A stretch of 64,000 bases of DNA, taken from positions 1 through 64,000 of the forward strand of contig NZ_SRXO01000005.1 of assembly GCF_008360935.1 (NCBI RefSeq), read 5' to 3'. Position numbers and translations under genes: made by a program. Shown piece by piece: positions 56,657 to 64,000 of this stretch. Positions within the stretch are counted from its first letter, which is position 1, and each line of letters starts with the position of its first letter. This DNA is from Siccirubricoccus phaeus (lineage in GTDB: Bacteria > Pseudomonadota > Alphaproteobacteria > Acetobacterales > Acetobacteraceae). The notes beneath the pieces were generated by a model. It saw only the letters and a list, made by a program, of their open reading frames with translations, ran no database searches and was not told where the DNA came from.

Positions 56657-57303
56657 GCAGCATCTGGGCCGTGCTGCCGGTGAAGGAGTTGGAGGGGGCG
56701 AAGCAGCGCCTCTCCCCCCGCCTGTCCTCCGCGCAGCGTCAGGCGCTGATGCGGCTGATGATCGGGGAGGTGCTGGCGGCCCTCGCCGCCGCCAGGGGCC
56801 TGGCCGGCATCGCCCTGGTCACGCTGGACCCCTGGGCGACGGAGCAGGCGCGGCGAATCGGCGCAAGGGTGATCACCGAGGGCGCGCGGGACGGGCATAC
56901 CGGCAGCGTCACCGCCGCCGCCCGCATCCTGGCGGCGGAAGGGCAGGGGATGCTGACCCTGCCGGGCGACATCCCCGCCATCACCGCCGCGGAGGTCGAG
57001 GCGCTGCTGGCCGCGCATGGCGAAGCGCCCGCCTTCACCATCGCCCCGGCGCATGATCTGCAAGGATCGAACGCCATCATCCTGACGCCGCCTCTGGCCG
57101 TGCCGCTGCGCTTCGGGGAGGACAGCTACACCCCCCACCTCGCCGCGGCCCGGGCGAAGGGGATCGAGCCGCGGATCGTCCCCCTGCCGGGGATCGCCAT
57201 GGATATCGACAACCCGGCGGACCTGGACGCGCTGGCCCGCCTGCCCGAAGCGGCGGGAACGCGGAGCCTGGCCTGGCTGCGGGCGGAAGGGCTGGTGGAA
57301 TAG
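56653..57303 (+). CDS. cofC: 2-phospho-L-lactate guanylyltransferase
   Basis: A 216-residue nucleotidyltransferase-like protein (CofC/FbiD) that activates 2-phospholactate, phosphoenolpyruvate or 3-phosphoglycerate with GTP for CofD. Motifs: PVKELEGAKQRLSP (9-22), LPGDIPAI, and GSNAIILTPPLAVPLRFGEDSYTPHL. In proteobacteria the substrate may differ between lineages; the sequence alone does not decide. Four-base overlap with cofD completes the cofEDC order. Confidence 0.93.
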   Translation: MSSIWAVLPVKELEGAKQRLSPRLSSAQRQALMRLMIGEVLAALAAARGLAGIALVTLDPWATEQARRIGARVITEGARDGHTGSVTAAARILAAEGQGMLTLPGDIPAITAAEVEALLAAHGEAPAFTIAPAHDLQGSNAIILTPPLAVPLRFGEDSYTPHLAAARAKGIEPRIVPLPGIAMDIDNPADLDALARLPEAAGTRSLAWLRAEGLVE

Positions 57304-57656
57304 CGCGCGATCGGCCTGATACCCACGGCCTTGATCGCTGACTCAGGCAGGGCGTTCTCCGCCGCGGCCTGCAAGCCTGGTGCCGGCCAGCGAATCGGCC
57401 CCGTTGGCATGAGCCTGCGCACCGGAGATGGGCACGGCTCGGGCCGTGAATCGCCGACGCAGGAATGGCTGGGGATCGGCCGGCACGGTCGGGCCGATAG
57501 GGGGTCGGCGCAGGAATGGCTGGGCTCCTATCAGCCTGGTACGGTCGGGCCGGTAGGGGGCCGGCGCGCGCGCGCCGGAGGACGGGAACGCCAGGGTGCC
57601 GAAACAGCGCCCGGCGGGGCTTCACGCCGGGCGCCGGCGACCCCACACTTCCGGGC
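57304..57656. repeat. Gap with an imperfect tandem duplication
   Basis: No gene. Two adjacent copies of a 51/56-base unit lie at 57458-57508 and 57509-57564, both starting CGCAGGAATGGCTGGG and ending with ACGGTCGGGCC(G) and TAGGGGG. The second copy has a 5-base insertion. The stretch lies between cofC and the TetR-type gene and could be that gene's operator region. Confidence 0.65.
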
Positions 57657-58226
57657 ATGAGCGACGAGACCGATACCAAGCTGGTCACTGGCCTGTGGCA
57701 GGTGGTGGCGGCCCATGGCTGGCACGGGGTGACGATGCGCCGCATCGCCGAGGCCAGCGGCGTGGCGCCGGCGGAGATCCGGCGCCGCTGCCCGGGGCCG
57801 CTGGCGCTGCTATGCCTGCACGGGCGGGTGGTGGACCAGCTTGTGCTGGAAGGGACGGTGGCGGACCCGACCAGCAGCGCGCGGGACCGCCTCTTCGACG
57901 TCATCATGCGCCGAATCGACGCCATGCAGCCCCACCGGGAGGGCGTGCTGCGGCTGCTGCGGGATGTGCGGCGGGATCCGCTGCTGGGGCTGTTCCTGCT
58001 GACGGCGCTGCCGCGCTCCATGGCCTGGATGCTAGAAGCGGCGGGGATCAGCACGGCCGGGCTGCCGGGGCTGGCGCGGGCCAAGGGGCTGACGGCGGTG
58101 TGGCTGGCGACGATGCGGGCCTGGGAGAAGGATGCCAGCACCGATCTGGGCGCCACCATGGCGGCGCTGGACCGGGCGCTGGACCGGGCGGAGCAGGTGG
58201 CGAAGGCTGTCAGGTTGCCGGAATAG
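57657..58226 (+). CDS. TetR-family transcriptional regulator
   Basis: A 189-residue regulator. The N-terminal helix-turn-helix (LWQVVAAHGWHGVTMRRIAEASGVAPAEIRRRCPGPLALLC, about 13-53) fits TetR although the usual Tyr/Phe after the recognition helix is replaced. The C-terminal helical domain (RDRLFDVIMRRIDAMQPHREGVLRLLRDVRRDP) resembles COQ9-like/TetR C-domains that bind ligand. It follows the F420 genes on the same strand after a gap with duplicated sequence, so it may control them or itself; this is inference. Confidence 0.75.
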   Translation: MSDETDTKLVTGLWQVVAAHGWHGVTMRRIAEASGVAPAEIRRRCPGPLALLCLHGRVVDQLVLEGTVADPTSSARDRLFDVIMRRIDAMQPHREGVLRLLRDVRRDPLLGLFLLTALPRSMAWMLEAAGISTAGLPGLARAKGLTAVWLATMRAWEKDASTDLGATMAALDRALDRAEQVAKAVRLPE

Positions 58227-58325
58227 GTGCCGAGAGGGGGCTCTGCCCCCTCTCGGGCAAAACTCCAGGGTTCAAAGGACCCTTCGGCCCTTTGCGGAGG
58301 GAGTTTGAGGGAGGCGGAGCCTGCC
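58227..58325. repeat. Family C hairpin-rich intergenic repeat, copy 3
   Basis: Between convergent genes. GAGAGGGGG-CTCTG-CCCCCTCTC (about 58231-58253) and CAAAGGACCCTTCGGCCCTTTG are hairpins shared with the elements at 16284-16473 and 49864-50040; it ends GGAGGGAGTTTGAGGGAGG like the first copy. Two-way terminator inferred. Confidence 0.7.
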
Positions 58326-59741
58326 TCAATGCCCGGCGTTGGCCCCCGAGAAATCCGGCACCGCCAGCCCCGAAGCCTGGATCTGCTCCGCAAGCTGCGC
58401 CTTCAGCCGTTCCAGCCCCGCCTCGCTGCTGGCTTCGCACCGCGCCACCAGCACCGCCTGGGTGTTGGAGGCGCGCAGCAGCCACCAGCCATCCTCCGTC
58501 AGCACCCGCACGCCGTCCACGTCCTGCACCTTGGCCCCGGCCGCGGCGAGGCGCTCCTTCACCTCCTGCACCACCGCGAATTTCCGGCTTTCCTCGCAGT
58601 TGAAGCGCAGCTCCGGCGTGTTGATCACCTGCGGCAGCGCCGCCCGCACCGCCGCCAGCGAGGTCGGCAGCCGTGCGACGATGCCCAGCAGCCGCACGGC
58701 GGAATAGGGCGCGTCGTCGAAGCCATACCATTTGTCGGCGAAGAAGATGTGCCCGGACATCTCGCCGGCCAGCGGCGAGCCGGTCTCCGCCATCTTCGCC
58801 TTGATCAGCGAATGCCCGGTCTTCCACATCAGCGGCTGGCCGCCCGCCTTCGCCACCTCGTCGAACAGCACCTGGCTCGCCTTGACGTCGGCGATGATGG
58901 TGCCGCCCGGCTTGGATTTCAGCACGTCCCGCGCCAGCACCACCAGAAGCTGGTCGCCGAACAGGATATGCCCCTCATTATCCACCACGCCGATGCGGTC
59001 GGCATCGCCGTCGAAGGCAATGCCGAGATCGGCGCCCTGCTTCGCCACCTCGGCGATCAGCGCTTCCAGGTTTTTCGCCACCGTCGGGTCCGGATGATGG
59101 TTCGGGAAGGTCCCGTCCACATCGCCGAAGATGACGGTGTGCTCGCCCGGCAGCTTGCCGGCCAGCGCCTTCGTCACCTCGGAGCCGGAGCCGTTGCCCG
59201 GATCCCACACCACCTTCAGGCGGCGGTCGCCGCCATCGTAATCGCGCAGCACCCGCGCCACGTAATCGTCGAGGATCGACACCTTCTCGTCGCTGCCCTC
59301 GGTGGCGACGGGCACCACGTCGCCCTCCGCCGCCATGCGGCCGATCTCCTGGATCTGCTTGCCGTAGAACGGCTTCTTCCCCAGCATCATCTTGAAGCCG
59401 TTGTAGTTGGGCGGGTTGTGGCTGCCGGTCACCATGACGGCGCCATCGGTGCCGAGCTGATAGGCGGCGAAGTAGAGCATCGGCGTCGCCACCAGCCCGA
59501 CGCGCAGCACCTGCAGCCCGCAGGCGCGCAGCCCGGCGACGAGCTGCGGCTCCAGATCCGGGGAGGACAGCCGGCCATCATAGCCGACGGCCACCTTGCT
59601 GCCGCCGGCGCGCGCCACAAGCGTGCCGAAGCAGCGGCCGATGGCGAAGGCATCCTCCGGCCGCAAGGTCTCGCCGATGATGCCGCGGATATCGTATTCG
59701 CGCAGCACCGTCGGGTCGAAGCGATGGCTGAAGACGGTCAT
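58326..59741 (-). CDS. Phosphomannomutase/phosphoglucomutase
   Basis: A 471-residue alpha-D-phosphohexomutase. Phosphoserine loop [11 protein letters not shown] (Ser107), metal loop [10 protein letters not shown], sugar-binding GEMSGH and the C-terminal phosphate loop ([15 protein letters not shown]). EYDIRG at the start fits the AlgC/ManB bifunctional group. It interconverts mannose or glucose 6- and 1-phosphates, feeding GalU and thus UDP-glucose and UDP-glucuronate made by the two genes upstream on this strand. Glucose 6-phosphate is also the presumed FGD substrate. Confidence 0.92.
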   Translation of the reverse strand: MTVFSHRFDPTVLREYDIRGIIGETLRPEDAFAIGRCFGTLVARAGGSKVAVGYDGRLSSPDLEPQLVAGLRACGLQVLRVGLVATPMLYFAAYQLGTDGAVMVTGSHNPPNYNGFKMMLGKKPFYGKQIQEIGRMAAEGDVVPVATEGSDEKVSILDDYVARVLRDYDGGDRRLKVVWDPGNGSGSEVTKALAGKLPGEHTVIFGDVDGTFPNHHPDPTVAKNLEALIAEVAKQGADLGIAFDGDADRIGVVDNEGHILFGDQLLVVLARDVLKSKPGGTIIADVKASQVLFDEVAKAGGQPLMWKTGHSLIKAKMAETGSPLAGEMSGHIFFADKWYGFDDAPYSAVRLLGIVARLPTSLAAVRAALPQVINTPELRFNCEESRKFAVVQEVKERLAAAGAKVQDVDGVRVLTEDGWWLLRASNTQAVLVARCEASSEAGLERLKAQLAEQIQASGLAVPDFSGANAGH

Positions 59742-59764
59742 TCTGTGTCTCCCCGGCGGCGCCC

Positions 59765-61081
59765 TCAGGGACGCCCGATCGATTGGTAGCGGAAGCCGGC
59801 GGCGCGCATCGCCTCCGGGTCATAGACATTGCGCAGGTCCAGCAGCACGTCCCCCGCCATCGCCGCCTTCAGCTTCTCCGGCGAGAGGGCGCGGAACTCG
59901 TTCCATTCGGTCAGCAGCACCAGCGCATCGGCACCCTTCGCCGCATCCAGGGCGGAGGCGCAGAAGGCGACGGCGCCCGGCAGCAACTGCCGGGCATGGG
60001 CCGGCTGCGGGTCGAAGGCGCGGATCACGGCGCCCGCTTCCAGCAGCCGCGGGACGACGACGAGGGAGGGCGCATCCCGCATGTCGTCCGTCTCCGGCTT
60101 GAAGGTCAGGCCGAGCACGGCGATGGTCTTGCCGGCCACCGCGCCGCCGCAGGCGGCGACGACGCGCTCCGCCATCTCGCCCTTGCGTGCCTCGTTCACC
60201 GCGATGGTGGTCTCCACCAGCCGCACCGGCGCGCCGTAATCCTGCGCGGTGCGGGCCAGCGCCAGCGTGTCCTTCGGGAAGCAGGAGCCGCCATAACCCG
60301 GCCCGGCATGCAGGAATTTCCGGCCGATCCGGCCATCGAGTCCCATGCCGCGGGCCACGTCATGCACATCGGCGCCGACCTTCTCGCAGAGATTGGCGAT
60401 CTCGTTGATGAAGGTGATCTTGGTCGCCAGGAAGGCGTTGGCGGCGTATTTGATCAGCTCCGCGGTCTCCAGCCGCGTCGCCAGGATCGGCACCTCGATG
60501 AGGTTCAGCGGCCGGTAGAGCCGGCGCAGCACGGCGGCGGCGCGCTCGCCGGACGGCCCGTCCTCCACCCCGATCACCACCCGGTCCGGCCGCATGAAAT
60601 CGCCGATGGCGCTGCCTTCCCGCAGGAATTCCGGGTTGGAGGCGACGCTGATGGCGAGGTCCGGCCGCGCCCGGCGGACGATCTGCAGCACCTCCTGCCC
60701 GGTGCCGACCGGCACGGTGGATTTCGTCACCAGCACCAGCGGGCCGGAAGCGGCCTTCGCCACCTGCTCCGCCGCGGCATAGACATAGGTGAGGTCGGCA
60801 TGGCCGTCGCCGCGCCTGGTCGGCGTGCCGACGGCGAGGAAGACGGCATCGGCGCCACGCACCGCCTCCGCCAGCTCGGTGGTGAAGGAGAGGCGGCCAT
60901 CCCGCGCATTCTCCTCCACCAGCTTGTCGAGTCCCGGCTCATAGATCGGGATCCGACCGGCGCGCAGCGCCTCGATCTTGCCGGCATCGGTGTCCACGAT
61001 GCAGACATCGGTGCCGAATTCGGCAAAGCAGGCGCCGGAGACCAGGCCGACGTAACCGGCCCCGACCATGGCAATGCGCAT
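59765..61081 (-). CDS. ugd: UDP-glucose 6-dehydrogenase
   Basis: A 438-residue enzyme oxidising UDP-glucose twice to UDP-glucuronate. NAD motif [19 protein letters not shown] (5-23), [12 protein letters not shown], the catalytic cysteine in [15 protein letters not shown] (about 260) and [19 protein letters not shown] are all present. The product feeds exopolysaccharide, capsule or modified lipid A. It precedes the phosphohexomutase gene by 23 bases on the minus strand. Confidence 0.95.
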   Translation of the reverse strand: MRIAMVGAGYVGLVSGACFAEFGTDVCIVDTDAGKIEALRAGRIPIYEPGLDKLVEENARDGRLSFTTELAEAVRGADAVFLAVGTPTRRGDGHADLTYVYAAAEQVAKAASGPLVLVTKSTVPVGTGQEVLQIVRRARPDLAISVASNPEFLREGSAIGDFMRPDRVVIGVEDGPSGERAAAVLRRLYRPLNLIEVPILATRLETAELIKYAANAFLATKITFINEIANLCEKVGADVHDVARGMGLDGRIGRKFLHAGPGYGGSCFPKDTLALARTAQDYGAPVRLVETTIAVNEARKGEMAERVVAACGGAVAGKTIAVLGLTFKPETDDMRDAPSLVVVPRLLEAGAVIRAFDPQPAHARQLLPGAVAFCASALDAAKGADALVLLTEWNEFRALSPEKLKAAMAGDVLLDLRNVYDPEAMRAAGFRYQSIGRP

Positions 61082-61101
61082 AAACCCTGTCCTCAGCCTA
61101 G

Positions 61102-61159
61102 TGGCCTGCCGCCTGACGCCCCCGGGCTTTGCCCAGGGACGAAAGGAACCGGCAGGCCA
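61102..61159. repeat. Inverted repeat upstream of ugd
   Basis: TGGCCTGCCG (61102-61111) and CGGCAGGCCA (61150-61159) are perfect inverse copies; a CTAG stands just left (61099-61102). An inner CCCGGGCTTTGCCCAGGG hairpin lies between them. It may be another member of the CTAG repeats, and it lies in the leader of ugd. Confidence 0.55.
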
Positions 61160-61304
61160 GGGAGAATAGCGGCAGGCGGCCCTGGAACGAAGGCCCGGCG
61201 CGCTGCCGCCCCGGACCGCCGGCGCGGGCCTGGGCCGGGCCGCGGCGCCCGGCCTTTTCCGCGGATCCCCCCTGCCCGGGGCCGCTGCATGGCGCCGCCG
61301 CCGG

Positions 61305-61353
61305 CTAATATCCCGATGCCGAAGTCCTGCGGACTTCGTTCTCGGGCCACTAG
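61305..61353 (-). repeat. Half-size family B repeat at the galU stop codon
   Basis: On the minus strand it starts with the CTAG that holds the galU stop, then TGGCCCGAGAACGAAGTCC-GCA-GGACTTCGG and CATCGGGATATTAG. This equals the second half of the 122-bp family B element. The rest of the 268-base gap 61082-61349 is GC-rich. Confidence 0.8.
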
Positions 61354-62222
61354 GCGTAGCGCTTCAGGAATTCCCGCACCGCCGGCGCCATGTCCGGCCG
61401 GCCGAGGGCGAAGGCGATCTGCGCTTCCAGGAAGCCGGCCTTGTCGCCGCAATCGAAGCGGCGGCCGGTATAGCGCAGCCCGTGGAAGGGCTGGGTGCCG
61501 ATCAGCTTGGCCATGCCGTCGGTGAGCTGCACCTCGCCGCCGGCGCCGCGCTCCATCTTGGAGAGGTAGCCGATCACCTCCGGCATCAGCACGTAGCGGC
61601 CGATGATGGTGAGGTTGGAGGGCGCCTTGTCCACCGGCGGCTTCTCCACCAGCCCCTTCACCGAGACCAGCCGTCCCTTGTCCTCCGCCACGTCCAGCAC
61701 GCCGTAGCGGTTCACCCGCTCCCGCGGCACTTCCTCGATGGCGACGACATTGCCGCCGGTCTCCTGATAGGCCTCGGCGAGCTGGGCCATGCAGGGCGGG
61801 TCGCACTGCATCAGGTCATCCGGCAGCAGGATGGCGAAGGGGTCGTCGCCAACGAAGGCGCGGGCGCACCAGATGGCGTGGCCGAGCCCCATCGGCACCT
61901 GCTGGCGCACCGTCATCATGGCGCCAGGCTCGATGGAGAGGCTGCGCAGCTCCTCCAGGATGTCGGTCTTGCCGCGTTCGGCGAGCGTCCGTTCCAGCTC
62001 GTAGGCGACGTCGAAATGCTCGACGATCGCGGTCTTGCCGCGGCCGGTGATGAGGCAGAATTGCTCGATGCCGGCGGCGCGGGCCTCGTCGATCGCGTAC
62101 TGGATCAGGGGGCGGTCGACGACCGGCAGCATCTCCTTGGCCATCGCCTTGGTGGCGGGCAGGAAGCGGGTGCCGAGACCGGCGACGGGGAGGACAGCCT
62201 TCTTGAGCGGCTTGATGGGCAA
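61350..62222 (-). CDS. galU: UTP-glucose-1-phosphate uridylyltransferase
   Basis: A 290-residue nucleotidyltransferase making UDP-glucose. The N-terminal LPVAGLGTRFLPATKAMAKEML, LPDDLM metal site, VEKPPVDKAPSNLTIIGRYVLMPEV, EVQLTDGMAKL and GRRFDCGDKAGFLEAQI are full GalU hallmarks. The start is TTG 62220-62222: GGAGG stands six bases before it and the protein then reads PIKPLKKAVLPVAG as in homologues; no ATG fits. It supplies Ugd next to it. The stop TAG lies in a CTAG that begins a repeat. Confidence 0.95.
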   Translation of the reverse strand: MPIKPLKKAVLPVAGLGTRFLPATKAMAKEMLPVVDRPLIQYAIDEARAAGIEQFCLITGRGKTAIVEHFDVAYELERTLAERGKTDILEELRSLSIEPGAMMTVRQQVPMGLGHAIWCARAFVGDDPFAILLPDDLMQCDPPCMAQLAEAYQETGGNVVAIEEVPRERVNRYGVLDVAEDKGRLVSVKGLVEKPPVDKAPSNLTIIGRYVLMPEVIGYLSKMERGAGGEVQLTDGMAKLIGTQPFHGLRYTGRRFDCGDKAGFLEAQIAFALGRPDMAPAVREFLKRYA

Positions 62223-62785
62223 GCAAAACCTCCTCGTTCTGGTGGCCGACCCTGGTCGGCGGGCAGCCCCCGGGCGGTGGATGCGGGGCAGAAGTGCCAC
62301 GCAGCCGCAGCCCGGGACAAGCTGCCCGGCGCCACGGCCGCCGCGACCAACCAATAAGCGCTATCCAGCCCGGAAAAACGTCAAATTTCGGGTAAGCCGC
62401 TCACCTTGGAGCCCGATCGCCGGTGGCGGCCTCGCCGCGGGAGCGTGAATCCCGCGGCCGAAGAGGGCGCCGGCGGCCTGAGTCGGGAGGCCCGTGGACC
62501 TCGTTCTCAGGCCACTGGCCTTTGTTTTCAGTGGCCTGCTTGTCCGCTCCGGGCGCAGGAGCCTGGACTTGTTTCACCTCGCCTGTGCCCGGTGAGCCCG
62601 TCCTGGCTTTTCGGTCTGTCGCAAATTTTCCGGGTCGTCCGGCGATTCCGCCGAAATTAAAAATGCCTCAGTGCCCTGCCCGCGAAGTTCGCTGGATGTC
62701 CAGCGAAGGCAGCGGACAAGCAGGCCGCTGAAACCAAAAGCTGGTGGCCCGAGAACGAAGCCCGCAGGACTGCGGAATCGCGACG
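62223..62785. other. Gene-free region with CTAG-family repeats
   Basis: No gene seen. 62360-62400 and 62590-62670 are AT-richer and could hold promoters. Two repeat copies are placed here and listed separately: a reverse-oriented partial copy (62481-62550) and a 122-bp copy (62668-62789). Confidence 0.5.
62481..62550 (-). repeat. Family B repeat, partial, reverse orientation
   Basis: Reverse complement runs CGGACAAGCAGGCCACTGAA, then AACAAAGGCCAGTGGCC, matching 41336-41400 of the full element with scattered changes. Both termini are lost. It lies 118 bases left of the next copy, in opposite orientation. Confidence 0.75.
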
Positions 62786-62789
62786 CTAG
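62668..62789. repeat. 122-bp family B repeat, copy 2
   Basis: Same length as 41291-41412 and about 85 percent alike by eye. The right end is an intact CTAG (62786-62789) that contains the stop codon of the minus-strand gene at 62786; the left CTAG has decayed to CTCAG. Confidence 0.85.
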
Positions 62790-63061
62790 CCGGAATGGCC
62801 GTCGGTGACCGTGCCAGCCGGGCCGGGGGCATCGGCCAGGCCGGGGGTGCCGCCATCGGACGGGGCGGCGATCTTCGGGCGGAGGAAGCGGTCGGAGGTC
62901 ACCTGCCAGCCTTCGGCGCGGAGGCGGGCCAGCGCCTCGGCATGGTGGTCCGTGCCGTGCCGTTCCACCAGCGCGCCGTCGGGGGCCAGCAGGCTGGTGC
63001 CGTAATCATCGGTCTCGATCACCCGGCGGTCCGGGCCCTGGGCGAGGATGGTCTGACGCAT
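62786..63061 (-). CDS. Small hypothetical protein, 91 residues
   Basis: A 91-residue soluble protein, not recognised. It reads as a compact alpha/beta piece (QGPDRRVIETDDYGTSLLAPDGALVERHGTDHHAEALARLRAEGWQVTSDRF) followed by a Gly/Pro tail. GGGAGG stands eight bases before ATG 63061, which supports a real gene. The stop TAG coincides with the CTAG terminus of a repeat, so the last residues may have been altered by the insertion. Confidence 0.6.
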   Translation of the reverse strand: MRQTILAQGPDRRVIETDDYGTSLLAPDGALVERHGTDHHAEALARLRAEGWQVTSDRFLRPKIAAPSDGGTPGLADAPGPAGTVTDGHSG

Positions 63062-63302
63062 GCGAGGCGCCTCCCTTCGAGGTGTCGGCAGGCAACGCGC
63101 GGCGGGCGGCCGGGTGGCAGGGCAAGGGGGCGAATGGCCGGTGCCCTGCCCGGTGGGGAAGCCCGGCGCTGGCCCTTGGCGGCAACGTCCTGGCCCCTGT
63201 CCGGAGGCCGCGGGAGCGCAGGTCCACCCGCGGACCCGGCGTGCCTCTCATGGCCTATGGGCATGGCGTAGGGGCCGGCGCTCCCGTTCCCGGGCGGCGG
63301 GC

Positions 63303-64000
63303 TCACTCCAGCCGGATGCCCTCCGCCCGGATCACCTCCGCCAGCTTCACCCGCTGCTCCGCGACGAAGGCGCCGAGCGCCGCCGGGCCCGCCGCCGCCG
63401 CCGCCATGCCCAGCAATTCCAGCCGCGCCTGCACCGCTGGCTCGGCCAGCCCGGCCTTGGCCGCTTCGGCCAGCTTGTCGATGACCGGCGCCGGCGTCCC
63501 GGCGGGCACGAACAGCGCCAGCCATTCGGTGACGGCGTAGCCGGGGAAGCCCTGCTCGGCCACGGTCGGCACCTCGGGGAAGGCGGGCAGGCGCCGGGCG
63601 GAGGAGACGGCCAGCGCCCGCAGCCGGCCATCCCGCACCAGCCCGGCGGCGGCAGGGACGGTGCAGAAGGTGGTCAGCACCTCGCCGGCCAGCACCGCCT
63701 GCACCTGCTGCGGGCTGCCGCGATAGGGCACATGCGTCGCCGCCACCCCCGCCTGGCGCAGCAGCGCCGCCATCGCCAGGTGCACCGCGGCGCCGATGCC
63801 GGAGGAGGAATAGGTGCCGCCCCCTTGGCGCATCCGCGCCAGCAGCGCCGCCAGGTCGGGCGGCCCGTCCTCCGCCCGCACCAGCAGCAGGGCCGGCGCC
63901 ACGCAAAGCTGCGTCACCGGGGCGAAGGCGGTGGCGTAGTCGAAGGCGAGGCCCTTCAGCAGCGAGGGGTTGGCGGCCTGGGAGCTGGCATCGCCCAGCA
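63303..64000 (-). CDS. Bug/TctC-family solute-binding protein (partial)
   Basis: The 3' part of a periplasmic receptor that continues past the right edge; about 232 residues are visible. DASSQAANPSLLKGLAFDYATAFAPVTQLCVAPALLLV, GGTYSSSGIGAAVHLAMAAL, VPYRGSPQQVQAVLAGEV and PAFPEVPTVAEQGFPGYAVTEWLALFVPAGTPAPV are family-typical. It is the third such receptor in 64 kb. The ligand is unknown. Confidence 0.88.
   Translation of the reverse strand, partial: LGDASSQAANPSLLKGLAFDYATAFAPVTQLCVAPALLLVRAEDGPPDLAALLARMRQGGGTYSSSGIGAAVHLAMAALLRQAGVAATHVPYRGSPQQVQAVLAGEVLTTFCTVPAAAGLVRDGRLRALAVSSARRLPAFPEVPTVAEQGFPGYAVTEWLALFVPAGTPAPVIDKLAEAAKAGLAEPAVQARLELLGMAAAAAGPAALGAFVAEQRVKLAEVIRAEGIRLE

Overview
The window looks like chromosome of a very high-GC alphaproteobacterium, most likely Acetobacteraceae of the Roseomonas type. 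This is inferred from gene content: a pyruvate dehydrogenase E1-beta carrying its own lipoyl domain, a GTTC-N7-GTTC (alphaproteobacterial) LexA box, an FzlA-like protein, three Bug/TctC-type solute receptors, long-form HPF, LptABC next to RpoN, and heavy codon bias toward G/C third positions. No phage, plasmid or CRISPR features were seen. The only transposase is an IS5-family fragment cut by the left edge.

Layout. 0-1.8 kb: IS5-family end, a 107-bp repeat, a nucleoside deoxyribosyltransferase-like gene and an alpha/beta hydrolase. 1.9-5.7 kb: livHMGF-type ABC transporter without a binding protein, behind a degenerate GGGATC-rich repeat. 5.8-7.8 kb: parE (minus) with a LexA box upstream. 8.5-16.3 kb: one long operon pdhA-pdhB-pdhC-VOC-GNAT-lpd-lipA-ratA/COQ10-like, which builds pyruvate dehydrogenase and its lipoyl cofactor. 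16.5-21.3 kb (minus): hpf, rpoN, lptB, lptA, lptC. Then an RNase D-like exonuclease, tRNA-Leu(CAG), an NDUFA9-like protein, gltD and gltB, an FzlA-like protein and an MFS transporter. 32-48 kb is mostly accessory metabolism: two Bug receptors, a PEP-CTERM protein, a Zur-boxed zinc ABC transporter (aztAB-like) with a 39-residue membrane mini-protein, a DUF1932 dehydrogenase, a class V aminotransferase, a frameshifted nitroreductase, an M20 amidohydrolase, an amidase and a VIT-family transporter.

The most notable block is 50.0-58.2 kb, a coenzyme F420 island. It holds a homologue of F420-dependent glucose-6-phosphate dehydrogenase, a second LLM-family oxidoreductase, and cofE, cofD and cofC (F420 tail assembly) in one plus-strand run, followed by a TetR-type regulator. 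A minus-strand operon diverges from it: a luciferase-like monooxygenase, a ModA-like binding protein and a two-domain sulfurtransferase. Together these could make F420, reduce it with a sugar phosphate and use it. The deazaflavin synthase (fbiC or cofGH) is not in the window. 58.3-62.2 kb (minus) holds phosphomannomutase/phosphoglucomutase, ugd and galU for nucleotide-sugar supply. The right edge cuts a third Bug receptor.

A second theme is small CTAG-bounded palindromic repeats. Full or partial copies lie at 284-390, 14608-14726, 41125-41452, 61305-61353 and 62481-62789. Four of them start exactly at a TAG stop codon of a neighbouring gene. A different hairpin-rich repeat sits between three convergent gene pairs and probably acts as a two-way terminator.
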